A model generated the notes under the pieces. That model did not search any database, was not told the DNA's origin, and was given only the letters and a program-made list of their open reading frames with translations. Both the position numbers and the translations under genes were made by a program. Shown piece after piece: positions 23,237 through 34,100 of a DNA stretch of 64,000 bases. This stretch comes from Apiotrichum sp. Y4204 (taxonomy: Eukaryota; Basidiomycota; Tremellomycetes; Trichosporonales; Trichosporonaceae): assembly GCA_025531455.1 (NCBI GenBank), contig JAMYHL010000029.1, forward strand, positions 186,001 to 250,000. Reading direction: 5' to 3'. The stretch's first letter is position 1; every line of letters starts with the position of its first letter.

Positions 23237-25619
23237 ATGGCGGAGACGGTGACGACGGGACGCGCGAAGCGCAGCACAGCGGGTAACCGGTGAGTGGCGG
23301 TGGGTGCGCGGCGCTGACGGCAGCATGCGTGAGCTGCTCGAGAAGGCGCATGCAGAGGACACCAAGGAGGGGTCGCGCGACGAGGACGCGGACGATGTGG
23401 AGTTTGAGGCGCCGCGTGAGTCACGATTGCTGCTGTATCTGACACGACAGAGGATCAGCGGGATGTCTTCCTGGAGGAGTTTGCAGACACGGACGACGAG
23501 CTGGACGACGACGATGATGACGAGGAGGGCGCGGTGCGCCGTGAAGAACGGCGAAAGGTGCGTGCGCGCGCGGCGTAGGGTACTAAAACCACAGGGCAAG
23601 TCGAAGGCAATTTTCAACCCGCTCGTCAAGGCGCCGCGCCCGGACTGGTCGACGCTGAAGCCGCGCGAGTCGGACCTTGCGCTACTAGATCCGAATATCG
23701 ACATCGACAAGATGGCGCCGTCGACGCTGATCCTCGAGATCCGGAGGAAGCGGCGCGAGCAGAAGCGGCAGCAGCGATCCGAGACGCGCCGCTCGAACCT
23801 GCGTGCGTCGACGCTCAAGACGGAGATTGACCTCATTGAGAAGGAAAAGGCGGAGAAGATCGCGCTCGCGAGCAGCAGGAAGGGGCGCAAAGCGCAGCAC
23901 GAGACGGGCGAGGTGCGCGGCGCCCGGCCTATGACTCAGGACGAGCTCATCGCGGCTGCCCTGGAGGAGGAGGAGCGGAATAAGGAGGCGCTCACGGACT
24001 GGCTGAAGAAGGAGGAGGAGCGGCGCGAGCTGCGCCGTGTGGGGAGGAAGCGCGTGCGTGGGCCACGATGGACGTGGATCAGCCGCACGGTCGGCAAGCT
24101 CGTCGAGGTCGTGGAGCCGGAAGGCAGGAAGGCGGATGGGCCGTCCGGATCCGGGAGCCGGATAGAGGATGACAAGGCCCCCGAGAAGTCTGATGAGTTA
24201 CCAGAGGCTTCTGGGAGTGGCAAATCGGCGGATCTTGAGGTATCAACACAACCTGCTGAGTCATCAAGACCAGCGGGCGATCAGATGGCCGGCACCGAAG
24301 CCCCTGTCCCAACTGCGGGTGACTCGACACGGACGCACACGACAGCGAGCGATAAGGACGGCAAGGACGGCAAGGACGGCAAGGACGGCAAGGACGACGC
24401 GTTGGCGAAACCTGTGGCAGTCCCGACGAGCGCGGACGATGCCACACCAACGCCGGCCGACGCGCCACCCAAGACAGCCGAGGCTCCGGAGGCTCCTGTA
24501 CCCACTCCCGGACCGTCCTCGGCCCCGTCAGAACCCACTACTGCAGGAATTGCTAAAGAGGATAAAGGCGAAACTCCGGCCACCGCTGCTGGGGAACTTG
24601 CAAGTGGGAAGGAGTCCGTCTCTGCGCTTCCAGACCAACCCCCAGCTTCGACCAGCGCGGGCACTGCGGATACTTCCCAGGCAGGTCCAAGCCCTGTGAC
24701 GAAAGATAAGGAACAGGACACTGGCAAGAGCGAGGACAAGGGCGAGGATAAGCGCGATGATAAGGGCATGGGCAAGGACCCAGGCATGGACGTGGACGAA
24801 GCCCCGGACGCGGTCCAAAACAACGACCAGAACAAGGCAGCAGTCCCCATCAACGAGGCTCCTGGTCCGTCCGCTGCGCCTGCGACTTCGAGTATCCCTC
24901 CTACGGCAACAACCCCTGCTGCACCGACCACTGCTCCTACTCCTGCTACGCCTGTTACGCCTGCTACGCCTGGGGTTCCTACCCCCCCTTCCACTGCCCC
25001 CGCGGCGACGACCGCCAACCCCGCGGCGACGACCGCCAACCCTGCCACCGATGCCCCAGACGCACCCGACGCCCCAACCGGGCCCTACATGCGCAACTAC
25101 CTGATCCTCTCGCAGGTACCCGGCGGCCTCCCAGCCGAGCTCGCGCTAATCCTTGGCGGGCACGTGGACTGGAGCGACGTGCGGGTCATCCCGGCACGGA
25201 ACAGGCCGATTAACCGGCGTCCCCCCGTCGATCTCTTCACTGGGCAGGCGGCGCGATACCGCCACCCGGAGAGCATGGTGCCGTACGGCTCCGTCGAGAG
25301 CTTCCGCACGCTCCAGGCCGTCCTCGACGGGCGCTTCGTCTGGAGCGAGGCGGGGTGGTGGGCAGGCGGAGAGGCGGATGTGCCTGCTGACGGGGTGGAT
25401 GTGGCAGCGTGGAGGGAGGCCACCGCGCGTGGATGGCTCGCCGGGAGGGAGATCAAGCCCGAGCCTGAGCCCGAGCCCGAGGTCGAGGTGGCTGAGGAGG
25501 TGGAAGAGGTGGAGGAAGAAGAGCCCGAGGCGCCCAAGACGCGTAAGCGCGAGCGCACGAGCTCGCGTAAGCGCAAGACGCCCGCTCCGAAGAAGGGCAA
25601 GGCCAAGCGGCGCCGATAG
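23237..25619 (+). CDS. VPS72: SWR1 complex subunit VPS72/SWC2 (YL1 family)
   Basis: Exons 23237-23289, 23324-23415, 23451-23557 and 23595-25619 (introns 34, 35 and 37 nt), 758 residues. Swc2 binds the H2A.Z-H2B dimer in the SWR1 remodeller. The N terminus TTGRAKRSTAGNRM is the hallmark YL1 start. It is followed by an acidic block (DTDDELDDDDDDEEG), the expected histone-binding region, and a long basic/charged helical part. The YL1 C-terminal domain is at about 610-680, with DLFTGQAARYRHPESMVPYG. The middle (about 280-590) is low complexity, rich in Ala, Pro, Thr and Lys, including four KDG repeats, and is much longer than in most relatives. The C terminus is a basic tail. Its 3' end lies 49 bases from the end of convergent MLH3. 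Confidence 0.93.
24354..24396 (+). repeat. 9-bp tandem repeat inside VPS72
   Basis: GGCAAGGAC-type units, about four copies, encode consecutive Lys-Asp-Gly. The tract is in frame and lies in the low-complexity linker. Confidence 0.8.
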
Positions 25620-25668
25620 ACGAGTATTATAACGCTGTTGTACATCATGCTACAATTGTTACATGTAT

Positions 25669-28265
25669 CTATCCCCTAGATTTCCATTTCTGCCAGTCGA
25701 TGGGCTGTTTTCTGGCCGGGCGCGCGTCGAGGATACGTAGCGGCGCGAACGTCGGGCGGCCGTGGGCGCAGATCCACGGATTGCGCGTTGCGGCTAGGCG
25801 CGCGATAAGACGAGTGCATTGTTCCACGTCGAGCCGGTCCTCGAACATAATTGCGCCTGTGGTCAGCTGGGTGAATGTTGTTTTGGGCACCCACCACGAC
25901 AGGCCTTGGAGTTTGCGAGCTCGACCATCTCGGGGGGCATCCAACGTTGCACGCGCGCGCCGCCAGGGTCGGAGGCAAGGAGCGCCTGGATCTCGCCCAT
26001 GTCTGCCGCAAGGATGGGAAGGTAAAGTTTCAGGAGACGGGTCATCTCAGCTTTCTTTGCAAGCCGCTCGAGAAGGGACGGCACTCGCGTGACGCTAATC
26101 TGGAGATAGTCGCCTCCTGGGGCAGTCGCAGGCGCGAGCTCGATACCCCAACGCCGGAGGACGTCACGCACACCGGGCAGTTCCAGCATCTCGCCCTCGG
26201 CGCGCGTCAGCACCACCCGTAGTTCGCCTTCCTCCAGCTCACGGGTGGCCATGTCCCCCGCGAATCCGTCGCACAGCGCGTCGAGGATTCCCTCGACTGC
26301 CACGCGCTCGTCAGCTGCGTGCTGGTCGAACACTACGAGGACGCGCTTAGCATCCGCAGGCAAAACGCAAGCAACAAACTTGCGGTCAGCTTGCCCAAGG
26401 ACGCGCGCTGACGCGAGCGCCGAGATGGGAAAGGTAACATCGAGTGAGGGAAGGTCAGGTGCTGGACGGAGCTCGCGGTTGCGGATCGGAAGCACGCCCG
26501 TGTCGAGTTTCTGTTGTCAGCTGCGACAAGACCTTCTAGCTCACTTCCATAATGTCGTGAATCCAGTTGGGTTTCGTATGTAGTGGAGAGGGCGGGTCTT
26601 CTTGGACAGCAGGGACGGGAGACACGGGACGGTCTTCATCATGTCGATTATCCTCGTCGAGGACGTTAGCCACACTTCCGAGGGCAACTCGCGTTGGGGT
26701 AACAGGCGCGGAGAGCGGTGAGCGGGCTCGCAGAGGTATCGCCTTTTGCAGACGTGGTGCCTTCCCCGCCCGGGGGCGTAACGGTGACCCGCGACGCTTA
26801 CTCGGGCTTGGGGTCGGCGAGGCGGTCGTTGCCCGCGGCCCGAATCCCTGGCGACGAAGAAAGTCGTCGACAACAGCGACGAGAAAGGACCGCACCTTGC
26901 CCGCGTCCTGCCAGTTAGATCGAAACACAGAGACTTACTGACCTTGTACCCGAGTGTTGTCTTGCGTGGCTCGTATGCGGCATCGACCTCGTCGGGCGGA
27001 AGCGTGATATCCAGGACGTACACGGGATGGCGTTCCAGGCGGCGCGGTGAAGGGCGCTTCGTCGGCCGCTCAATGTCGTCCGTAAGGTCGCCGGCCTGAG
27101 GTCAGAGAAGCTTCACTCGATGCAGCCGAAGCTCAACCAGACCAACCATTGAGGAGAACCTGCTGGCCGCAAACTGGCGCGAGATGACCTGCTGCAGATC
27201 CGACGACTCGAGTGGGTATCCGTTTATGTCTGTGTGAGCGGCACCGCGGAGCGGACATACAGAGATGTTGGTGAGCCTACTGTGAGCGCAGATCTTGGGA
27301 GAAGATGCATTTATGCAGCTTGCGACACGTCAGGAAGGCCGCTTCCCTGCTCACCTTCGTCACCGCGCCTTCGAGACTAATGAACCCATCAATGCGCCGC
27401 GCGCCCGCGGAGACATGCACGCTCTGTGTCCGTTCCACCCCCGCGGCGCCATAGAGCGCCTTGAACGCCGCAAGCGAGTTGCGCGCCTGAGGTCAGATAA
27501 GGCCAGATAAAGAGACATCATGAATCTGAGCAAAAGACCAGAAAGCATCGTACTCACACCAGAAAGCGAGACGACCTTCCTCGCCCCGCCAACGCGCTCC
27601 TCCCACAACGTCCACCGCACAGAAGGGTGGACGAGGGCCAAAGCCTCAATCTCTCTCCGACAAGCGGCGAGCGTGCCCCGTCCCGCGAGTCCCGCCGCAC
27701 GCACGGGGACAGAATTAAATAGATCGCGCACGGCGATCGTGGTGCCCTGTCCTCGGCCTAGGTCTCGCGGACCAAGGAAGATCGTGTTTCCATTCTGCTG
27801 TGAGCTCGGATCGAGGTAATTCAGCTCACCTTGATGACCTTTGCGCAGGCCGCGGCGCCACGCACCCGAGACGTCATCTCGACAAGAGCAAGCGCAGAAA
27901 TCGCGGCGAGCGCCTCGCCACGGAATCCATACTCCGTGCCAGCCATACCGCTCTCCGCCATCTCCTTACTGCTCACTCCTGTCAGTTGAGTTTCTTCCTT
28001 TTTGCCACATACTGTGCGACTCTCCAATATACGCCATGTCAGAAGCCGGGATACCGTCGCCGTCGTCTTCGAGCCGCACGCTCTCTTCCCCGGGCTGGAG
28101 AGAGACCCACGCCTCGATGCAGGTTGCGCGCGCGTCGAGCGCGTTGTGTGCCAGTTCGGAGAGGACCGTCGGCAGGGACGGAATGACGAGCGAGGCGCGT
28201 AGCCGTGAGGCTGTCGGGCGTGCGAGGGCGTGGATGCGGGACGAGGGTCCTGCTTCTGCGTTCAT
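25669..28265 (-). CDS. MLH3: DNA mismatch repair / meiotic endonuclease MLH3 (MutL family)
   Basis: Ten exons on the minus strand: 28265-28009, 27968-27830, 27794-27558, 27486-27355, 27276-27261 (16 nt), 27229-27147, 27095-26943, 26907-26545, 26510-25895 and 25856-25669, 727 residues. Introns run from 31 to 78 nt. The N-terminal GHKL ATPase has ELAHNALDA, DDGDGI and the GFRGEAL loop. The 16-nt exon completes AHQHLYINGYPLES. The C-terminal domain has the metal-binding endonuclease motif DQHA-x2-E-x4-E (DQHAADERVAVE), the ACRG..IMF stretch and CAHGRP. DQHAADER is typical of Mlh3 rather than Pms1. Mlh3 pairs with Mlh1 to repair insertion/deletion mismatches and to resolve meiotic crossovers. The first intron has a weak donor (GTGGCA), so that junction is least certain. 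Confidence 0.88.
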
Positions 28266-28772
28266 TTTCAGGAGAGAAGCATCGGGGTGAATGGAGATTA
28301 CAAGTGTTGGAAAGAGAAGGAGGTTTGCAACTTGCCGACCTGTTCAGTAGTATTTCTCGATATCTGGGTGGCGACCTCCACCTTCCCTCCACCCTTCACT
28401 GTACGGTTGACGGCATTAAGCGGTGTTCCTGCGATCATCCCGTTGCCACGCGCGACCCGCCCTCCTCTCGAGCTCTCTAGCCCTCTCTCAATCTCTTCAC
28501 CCACTCGCAGCACGCAACCATGCATAGACCCTGATAGCACAGATGAATGCGCGGCACGCACACTACAATACAGTACAGCGAGCGCATATTAGGCGGATCC
28601 AGCGTGATCGATGTAAAGGGGGATATGGACGACAATGGGTATGAGCCAGCGTCGGGTATACCGGGGTATCGGGGTGCCGTTGAGGCAGGATGTTATTTGG
28701 ATGTTGTTTTCTTGTCCATGTCGTGGGATGCCATGGAACAGGTTTCCTCCGGCGGCGGATAGCACCATACGC
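28266..28772. other. Intergenic region between MLH3 and OPI3
   Basis: About 500 bases: promoter side of MLH3 and 3' flank of OPI3, both transcribed leftward. No other gene seen. Confidence 0.55.
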
Positions 28773-30150
28773 CTAGTCGGTGTCGTCGGCGTCGCTCTGG
28801 CGCGCACGGCTGCGGCTGCGGGTGACGCGCATAGGGCTGGCGGTAGGGGCAGCGGCGCCGTCCTGCTGCGCGAGCACGCTCTTGCGAGACGAGCGGCGGC
28901 GGGGGGTCTGGGTGCCGGTCGCGGCCGCGGTGGAAGTGGCAGTCGCGGACTCGGTCTTGGCGGCCCGAGGCTTGCGGGGGGTCTGGGGGGCCTCGGGAAC
29001 GGCGGCGGGAGCCGGGGCCGGGGCCTCGACCGAAGCAGCCTTCTTGTCAGCAGCCTTAGCGGCCGTGGTGTAGATCATGTCAGTGAAGGGTCTGCCGTTA
29101 GCAACGATCTTTTACACCCACTCACCCCTCGTACTTGAGAGCGACAGAGTAGACGATCCACACAAGGGCGGAAATGGCAATACCCGCAGGGCTCTCGTAC
29201 CAGATCGCCGTGCCGAGGAAGGCCATGGCGGAGCCGACGTACATCGGGTCGTTGAGGACGTTGAATGGGAAGCACGTGACGCGCTCCTTCATAAGGATGC
29301 CGCAGTAGTCGCCGAGGTACGTGCCGGTCACGCCGAGGGCCCACATCGAGGTGACGACAAAGACCTGACCGACGAGGAAGAGGCCGACCGCGAGCGCCTT
29401 GAATGCGGGGTCAGCAAGAACCTTGAGGTGCGGCTGGTCCTTGAGGGCAGACTGGTAGCTGTGATGTTAGACAAAGTGGCAGGAGGTGAGATGGGATGCG
29501 CGAGATGATGCGAGATACAAATTGCCTCAGACAATCGCCCGGAAACGGCATTGGCGGGCACGCTAGCACGATATCCCCGCGTCTCCTCTACTCACAGGTG
29601 GTCGCGCAGGATGCCGAGCGAGAAGATGGTGACGGCAAGGAAGTAGCACGCATTGTACGGCGAGCCCAGGGCCTTGGTGAGCGTGCGCTTGCGGTACTCT
29701 GGTGGTCAGAATCGAGATTGAAAGAAAGGGAGAGGGAGTGAGAAGCTAGGACAGAGAGTGACAGAGATGTTAGAAGGAAGAACGATAGAGGCAGGATAGA
29801 AGCAGAAGGGAGAGAGAGATAAGAGAGAGATGGCGACGAACCCAAAGCAGAACAGAGTGGATAGAGGCCGAGAAATCACCCGACTTCCTCCCAGCGTGTC
29901 TACTCCTCAACATATCACCTCCTCACCCCCTCTCACTCCATCCCGCTCGCCGCCATAGCCATCACGTACCATTCCGCGCAACGATATTCCAGTAAATCGG
30001 ATTAAACAGCACGCTCCCAACCGCGATCCACAGGCTGGGCTTGGACACGTCGACAAGCGCCGCGAGGTTGTCTGGTGCGGCGTAGATGTACCCCTTGTTC
30101 GAGAGGTGTGCCGCGAGCTTGGGCGGGAGGTGGGCGAGGAGCGCGTCCAT
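28773..30150 (-). CDS. OPI3: Phospholipid N-methyltransferase (OPI3/PEMT type)
   Basis: Exons 30150-29970, 29698-29596, 29458-29126 and 29091-28773 (introns 271, 137 and 34 nt), 311 residues. It performs the last methylations from phosphatidyl-monomethylethanolamine to phosphatidylcholine in the ER membrane, using S-adenosylmethionine. The protein has four hydrophobic segments. The family signature is present as TGTYLGDYCGILMKERVT, FPFNVLNDPMYVGS and the C-terminal Glu-bearing YEGPFT. The last 90 residues are an unusual tail, rich in Ala, Pro, Lys and Arg (for example PRRRSSRKS and RVTRSRSRARQ), absent from typical family members. The ATG chosen gives MDALLAHLPPKL; an upstream in-frame ATG near 30546 lies in what looks like leader DNA. 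Confidence 0.9.
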
Positions 30151-30645
30151 GATGAGGGCCGAAGGAGGATTACCGGTGGAATGCAAGTGGTAAAAAAAAA
30201 AAGTAGGACGACAATGTTTGTGTACTTTGACGATAAGCAGGCGCGCAAATGGGGCAACCCCGGGGGCAACCTGGAGGAGGAGGACCGTGGGGGGGGCGAG
30301 CACCCTGGAGCAGCAGTTGAAGCTGGAGGGTTGCTCTCGAGTGCCACTCTGCTGGCTGCAATTCGCTGTAGGCGCTGATGAGCAACCCAGCCAGATGCGT
30401 TGTTTACACGGTTGCGTCCTAGCGCACCACAGCGCCTCGCGCCTCGCGCGTCGTCTCGGCCAGAGTCGGCCAGCGCAGCTCTCCTCGTGGGGTGGCGTCA
30501 TCGTTACGTAAAACACGGACTTTGGCACAAGCTCCGAAAATGGCAAGTGGCCATTGATGTCAAGTGGGGATGCAATGCATATATGCCATTCTAGAAATAC
30601 AACATTGGCCTGGTAATGCAGGTTGTAAGTAAATACTCGCTATTT
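30151..30645. other. Intergenic region between OPI3 and SUV3
   Basis: Roughly 500 bases that hold the promoter side of OPI3 and the 3' flank of SUV3. A short poly(A) tract is at 30191-30201. I see no gene. Confidence 0.55.
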
Positions 30646-33193
30646 CTAATGCTTGCGAACCTCGTCCTGCTCGACGACCTGCGCCAAATTGCGCCACTTG
30701 CGCTCGCGCACTGTCTGGTCGCTCGCCTCCCGGTTGACCCAGTCGATGGAAGGCTTGACGAGCCCGTGCTTGTCGACATACTTGCGGCGGTAGAGTGCGT
30801 GTTCGGCGTCCATCTCCTTGGAACGCTCGTTGCGCTTCTTAGCGCGCACACCCGGGAGACGCTCGAGGCACACTTCAAGCACCTTCTCCGTGCGCGTCTT
30901 GATCGACAGCGCCTCGTCCCGGTCAGGGAAAGCCAGCTCGAAACGGAACGACAGCCACAGGTAGACTACCAGTGCTTTGTGCAGGGATTCGAGCAGTGGG
31001 ATGGCAGAGATGGTGATCGGTGGGGCAAGGTACGGGCGCCACACGCCGAGCGTGGGCGGCAGCGGCGGGAGCGCAGCAAGCGTCTCCTCCACGGTCTTGA
31101 GGGTCTTCAGCAGCCCAGACGGGCCGAGCGCCTCTTCAATCTCAACAAGGTATCCCTCCGCGTACCCCCTGACCATGTTGTCGAAGATGGCGGCAACGGT
31201 GGGATCGCGGACGTTGACGGGTGCCGTGCAGAGGACCTCGGTCTCGCGCAGCGTAATCAAGTTGCGGTGCGGCTCGACAATGTCTGACAGCGCGCTGAAT
31301 TTGAACGTGTCGACGGAGACTGAGTTGGGTGGGAGCTTCGCGAGGGCAATGAAGCTCTCCAGCAGCTCGGCGTAGGTCGCGGTTGCGGGGAGAAGGGGGG
31401 CCAAGGCTGCGACACGCGCTGTGGGGGGCTCCAGTACCGCGCGCGTGAGAGGCGGGAGTGGGAGCGGAAGCATGGCACGCAGGAGCGGCAGGTCTGCAGC
31501 GTGCAGTGTCGTAACTGTGCCGCCGGCGGCCGCCGTCTCGTCCGTGGTGGAGTCAACCCGGCTCTGCCCGAAGCGTCCTGCACGTCCGGCAATCTGCTTC
31601 ACCTGGGAGAGCGAGAGCGGAACCTCCTTCTTGCCGTTGAACTTTGTGAGACTCTCAAAGATGATGCGGCCAATTTTCCTGCCGGTCAGTCACAGTACAG
31701 TAGCAATGCACTCACAGGTTGAGACCCATGCCCACTGCGTCGCTCGCCACAAGCACTTCGGCGCGGCCCGAGTCCTCGTTGAACTCGCGCGCCTGTTCCG
31801 CACGCGTCTCGGGGGGCAGGGCACCGTACACCACGGCGCAGCGCTTCCCAAGCGATGCCTCAATCGCCTTCTTCACGGAAAACACATTCGAACGCGAAAA
31901 AGTGACAACGCAGTCACCTGGCTTGACGTTGTTGAATTTGCCGTCGAGGCTCTTGTCGCTGACAGAGAGCGGCGTGAGGCGGTCGTACCGGTGTACGGTG
32001 AGTGTGTCGCCCTTGTACGAGTCGATCATGGACTGGAGGAGCGCGACAGTAGTCTCGTCGCCGCAGAGGTGCACCTCCTTGGCATTCACACCCATCACCG
32101 CCGAGGTCCATGCGCCACCGCGCTGGGGGTCGCCCATCATCTGGATCTCGTCGATGACGACCACATCCCATGGTTTACCGGCGTTGCCGTCCAGCGGAAG
32201 CATTTCGACGGTGCAGCTCACGAGTGCGGCCTCGAGGTCCACGATACGCCGCTCCTCGCCAGTGATCAGATTACACGCCCGCCCTTTGCCGTCAAGATCG
32301 CCGACCGATCCCAAATTAATACGCTCCCACACCTCATGGGCGAGAAGGCGCAGCGGACCCGCATACACACCCGACTCTGCACGCGACAGCTTCTTCAAAG
32401 CATTGTACGTCTTGCCCGAGTTTGTTGGGCCCATGTGAATGTGGAACTTGCGGCTGATCGTGCGTGCCGACTCATAGTCCTGCGCAACGTTCGACAGGTC
32501 CGTCACCTGGAGCAGTGACGCGAGGTGGAGGCGGAGATGCTCGGGCCCGTGTTCACTCGCATAGGTGACAAAGTGGCGAAGAAAGGCGGACTCGAACGCG
32601 TCGCCAAATGTGCCCGACTCGTACGCGAGGATGAGTGCCTCGGCGTCCCAGCCGAGTTTTGCCATCTTCGGGATGAGCGACTCATTCTCTTTGTTCCATG
32701 TCTCCAGCTCGCGCTTTATCTTTGTGTGCCACAGCGTGAGTGCGTTTTCGGCCTCATCGCCCTTGAACCCGAACAGTTCGAGGCGCTGCTGCAAACGCTC
32801 AGACGTGACCCACTCGTCCAGTCTGCGGACTATCAATCCGGGAAGAGTCTCGGGGCGCATTTTGATCGGGTGTGTCGCAGTCCCACGCTCCGCTCGGTTT
32901 CTCGACGGTCGGTAGGACAGCGACTTGGAGTTGGACGCACGCGCGGCGTCGTGCTGCCCTGGACGCTGCGTGAGCGCAGGGCGTGGAAAGGATGGCTGTC
33001 GTTTACGGCTGTTCCATTCGGAGGACGGCCGGCTTCCGTCGTCATCGTCCAGTTGTGTCTGTGTCCGGGATGCGGGTGCGCGGCGCTTCGCCGCGACCAA
33101 CTGGCTTGTGGTAAAGTGGCGTCCGGCGAGTGATGACGGTGCGACGCACAGGCGGCACAATGGCCGGAGTGCGGCCTGTCGAGAGAGCGACAT
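30646..33193 (-). CDS. SUV3: Mitochondrial ATP-dependent RNA helicase SUV3
   Basis: Exons 33193-31716 and 31678-30646 (one 37-nt intron), 836 residues. Suv3 is the helicase of the mitochondrial degradosome. The first 35 residues are basic and hydroxylated with no acids (MSLSRQAALRPLCRLC, then RHFTTS), a mitochondrial presequence. A linker rich in Ser and Arg follows, then the helicase core: Walker A GPTNSGKT near residue 260, the DEIQ form of the DEAD box (VIDEIQMMGDP), SDAVGMGLNL across the splice, and QIAGRAGRFG. A C-terminal SUV3-type domain with VYLWLSFRFE follows. The extreme C terminus is charged (RKWRNLAQVVEQDEVRKH). Confidence 0.95.
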
Positions 33194-34100
33194 GGGGGGT
33201 TATCTGTCGACAAGTGAGGGAGAGAGTGTTAGAGAGAGTGCAGAGTAACCAGTTGATCGAGGGCAACGAGCGACGGATGACGAGCGACGAGCAATCTGGA
33301 GAAATCGGTTGGAAGGGAATCGAGCATCTCAGAAACCAAAGAACAGAGACCAGAGGACGGCTGCAACCAAAAAAGTGGAGGCAAGGGGTCGAAAAAATCA
33401 ATGACCAGTTGGAGCTAGTTACGTAATCAAGGGGCTTCGCAGTCAAAACAAATGCTATTGAGGACAACAATAACAAGTCGGATGCAATAAGGTGAGAAAA
33501 TACACTTTTAGATTTTTATAGTCCACTTTCGAAATACAATCTGTCCTGTTTTTGATATCAGCTGATTAGGTGACGGACTGGAAGCAATGGGCGATGCTGA
33601 TTAGAGATTAGGTGCTGAGCCTAAAATGGGAGCCGCGCGATCATCTACCAGGGGTAGCCAGCTAGCCACACAACGCGCCAGGGGAAAAGGAGGGGAAAGG
33701 ATAAGAGGGGGCACAGGAAGGGGGGGCATGTGTGTTTCCCCAAGAGACAGATCTCTACTAGCCTGGGTGTGTCTTCCCTCTCTCTGCCCTTGCCCCCTCT
33801 TCCTCCCTTTCCCTTTTGGCTTGCATTCGTTTGGGCCCCCAAGTTGTGCAGTGTACGGTGAGCGTTTGCTTGTCATCATCATCCCCTTCGTCGTCGTCCG
33901 CATCCTCGTATCCTTCCGTATCATCATCCCTAACCCATCTCTTCTCTCCCACCACTCTCACACCCAAATACCCCGCTCTTCCTCTCTCTCCCACATCTTT
34001 CTCCCGCATCACATCGAACCTCGACATTCACTCCGCTCTCTCCGCCCTGGTAACGTCCACCACCATTACGACAGCCATCCCGCATCGCGCACCCGGCACA
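33194..34100. other. Divergent promoter region between SUV3 and the PH-domain gene
   Basis: 0.9 kb shared upstream region. The right half is CT/CATC-rich leader of the PH gene. No gene recognised. Confidence 0.55.

Noticed and set aside
29962..30546. Longer OPI3 start at 30546
   Set aside because: The extra 130 residues are leader-like and not hydrophobic in the family pattern; MDALLAHLPPKL at 30150 fits better.
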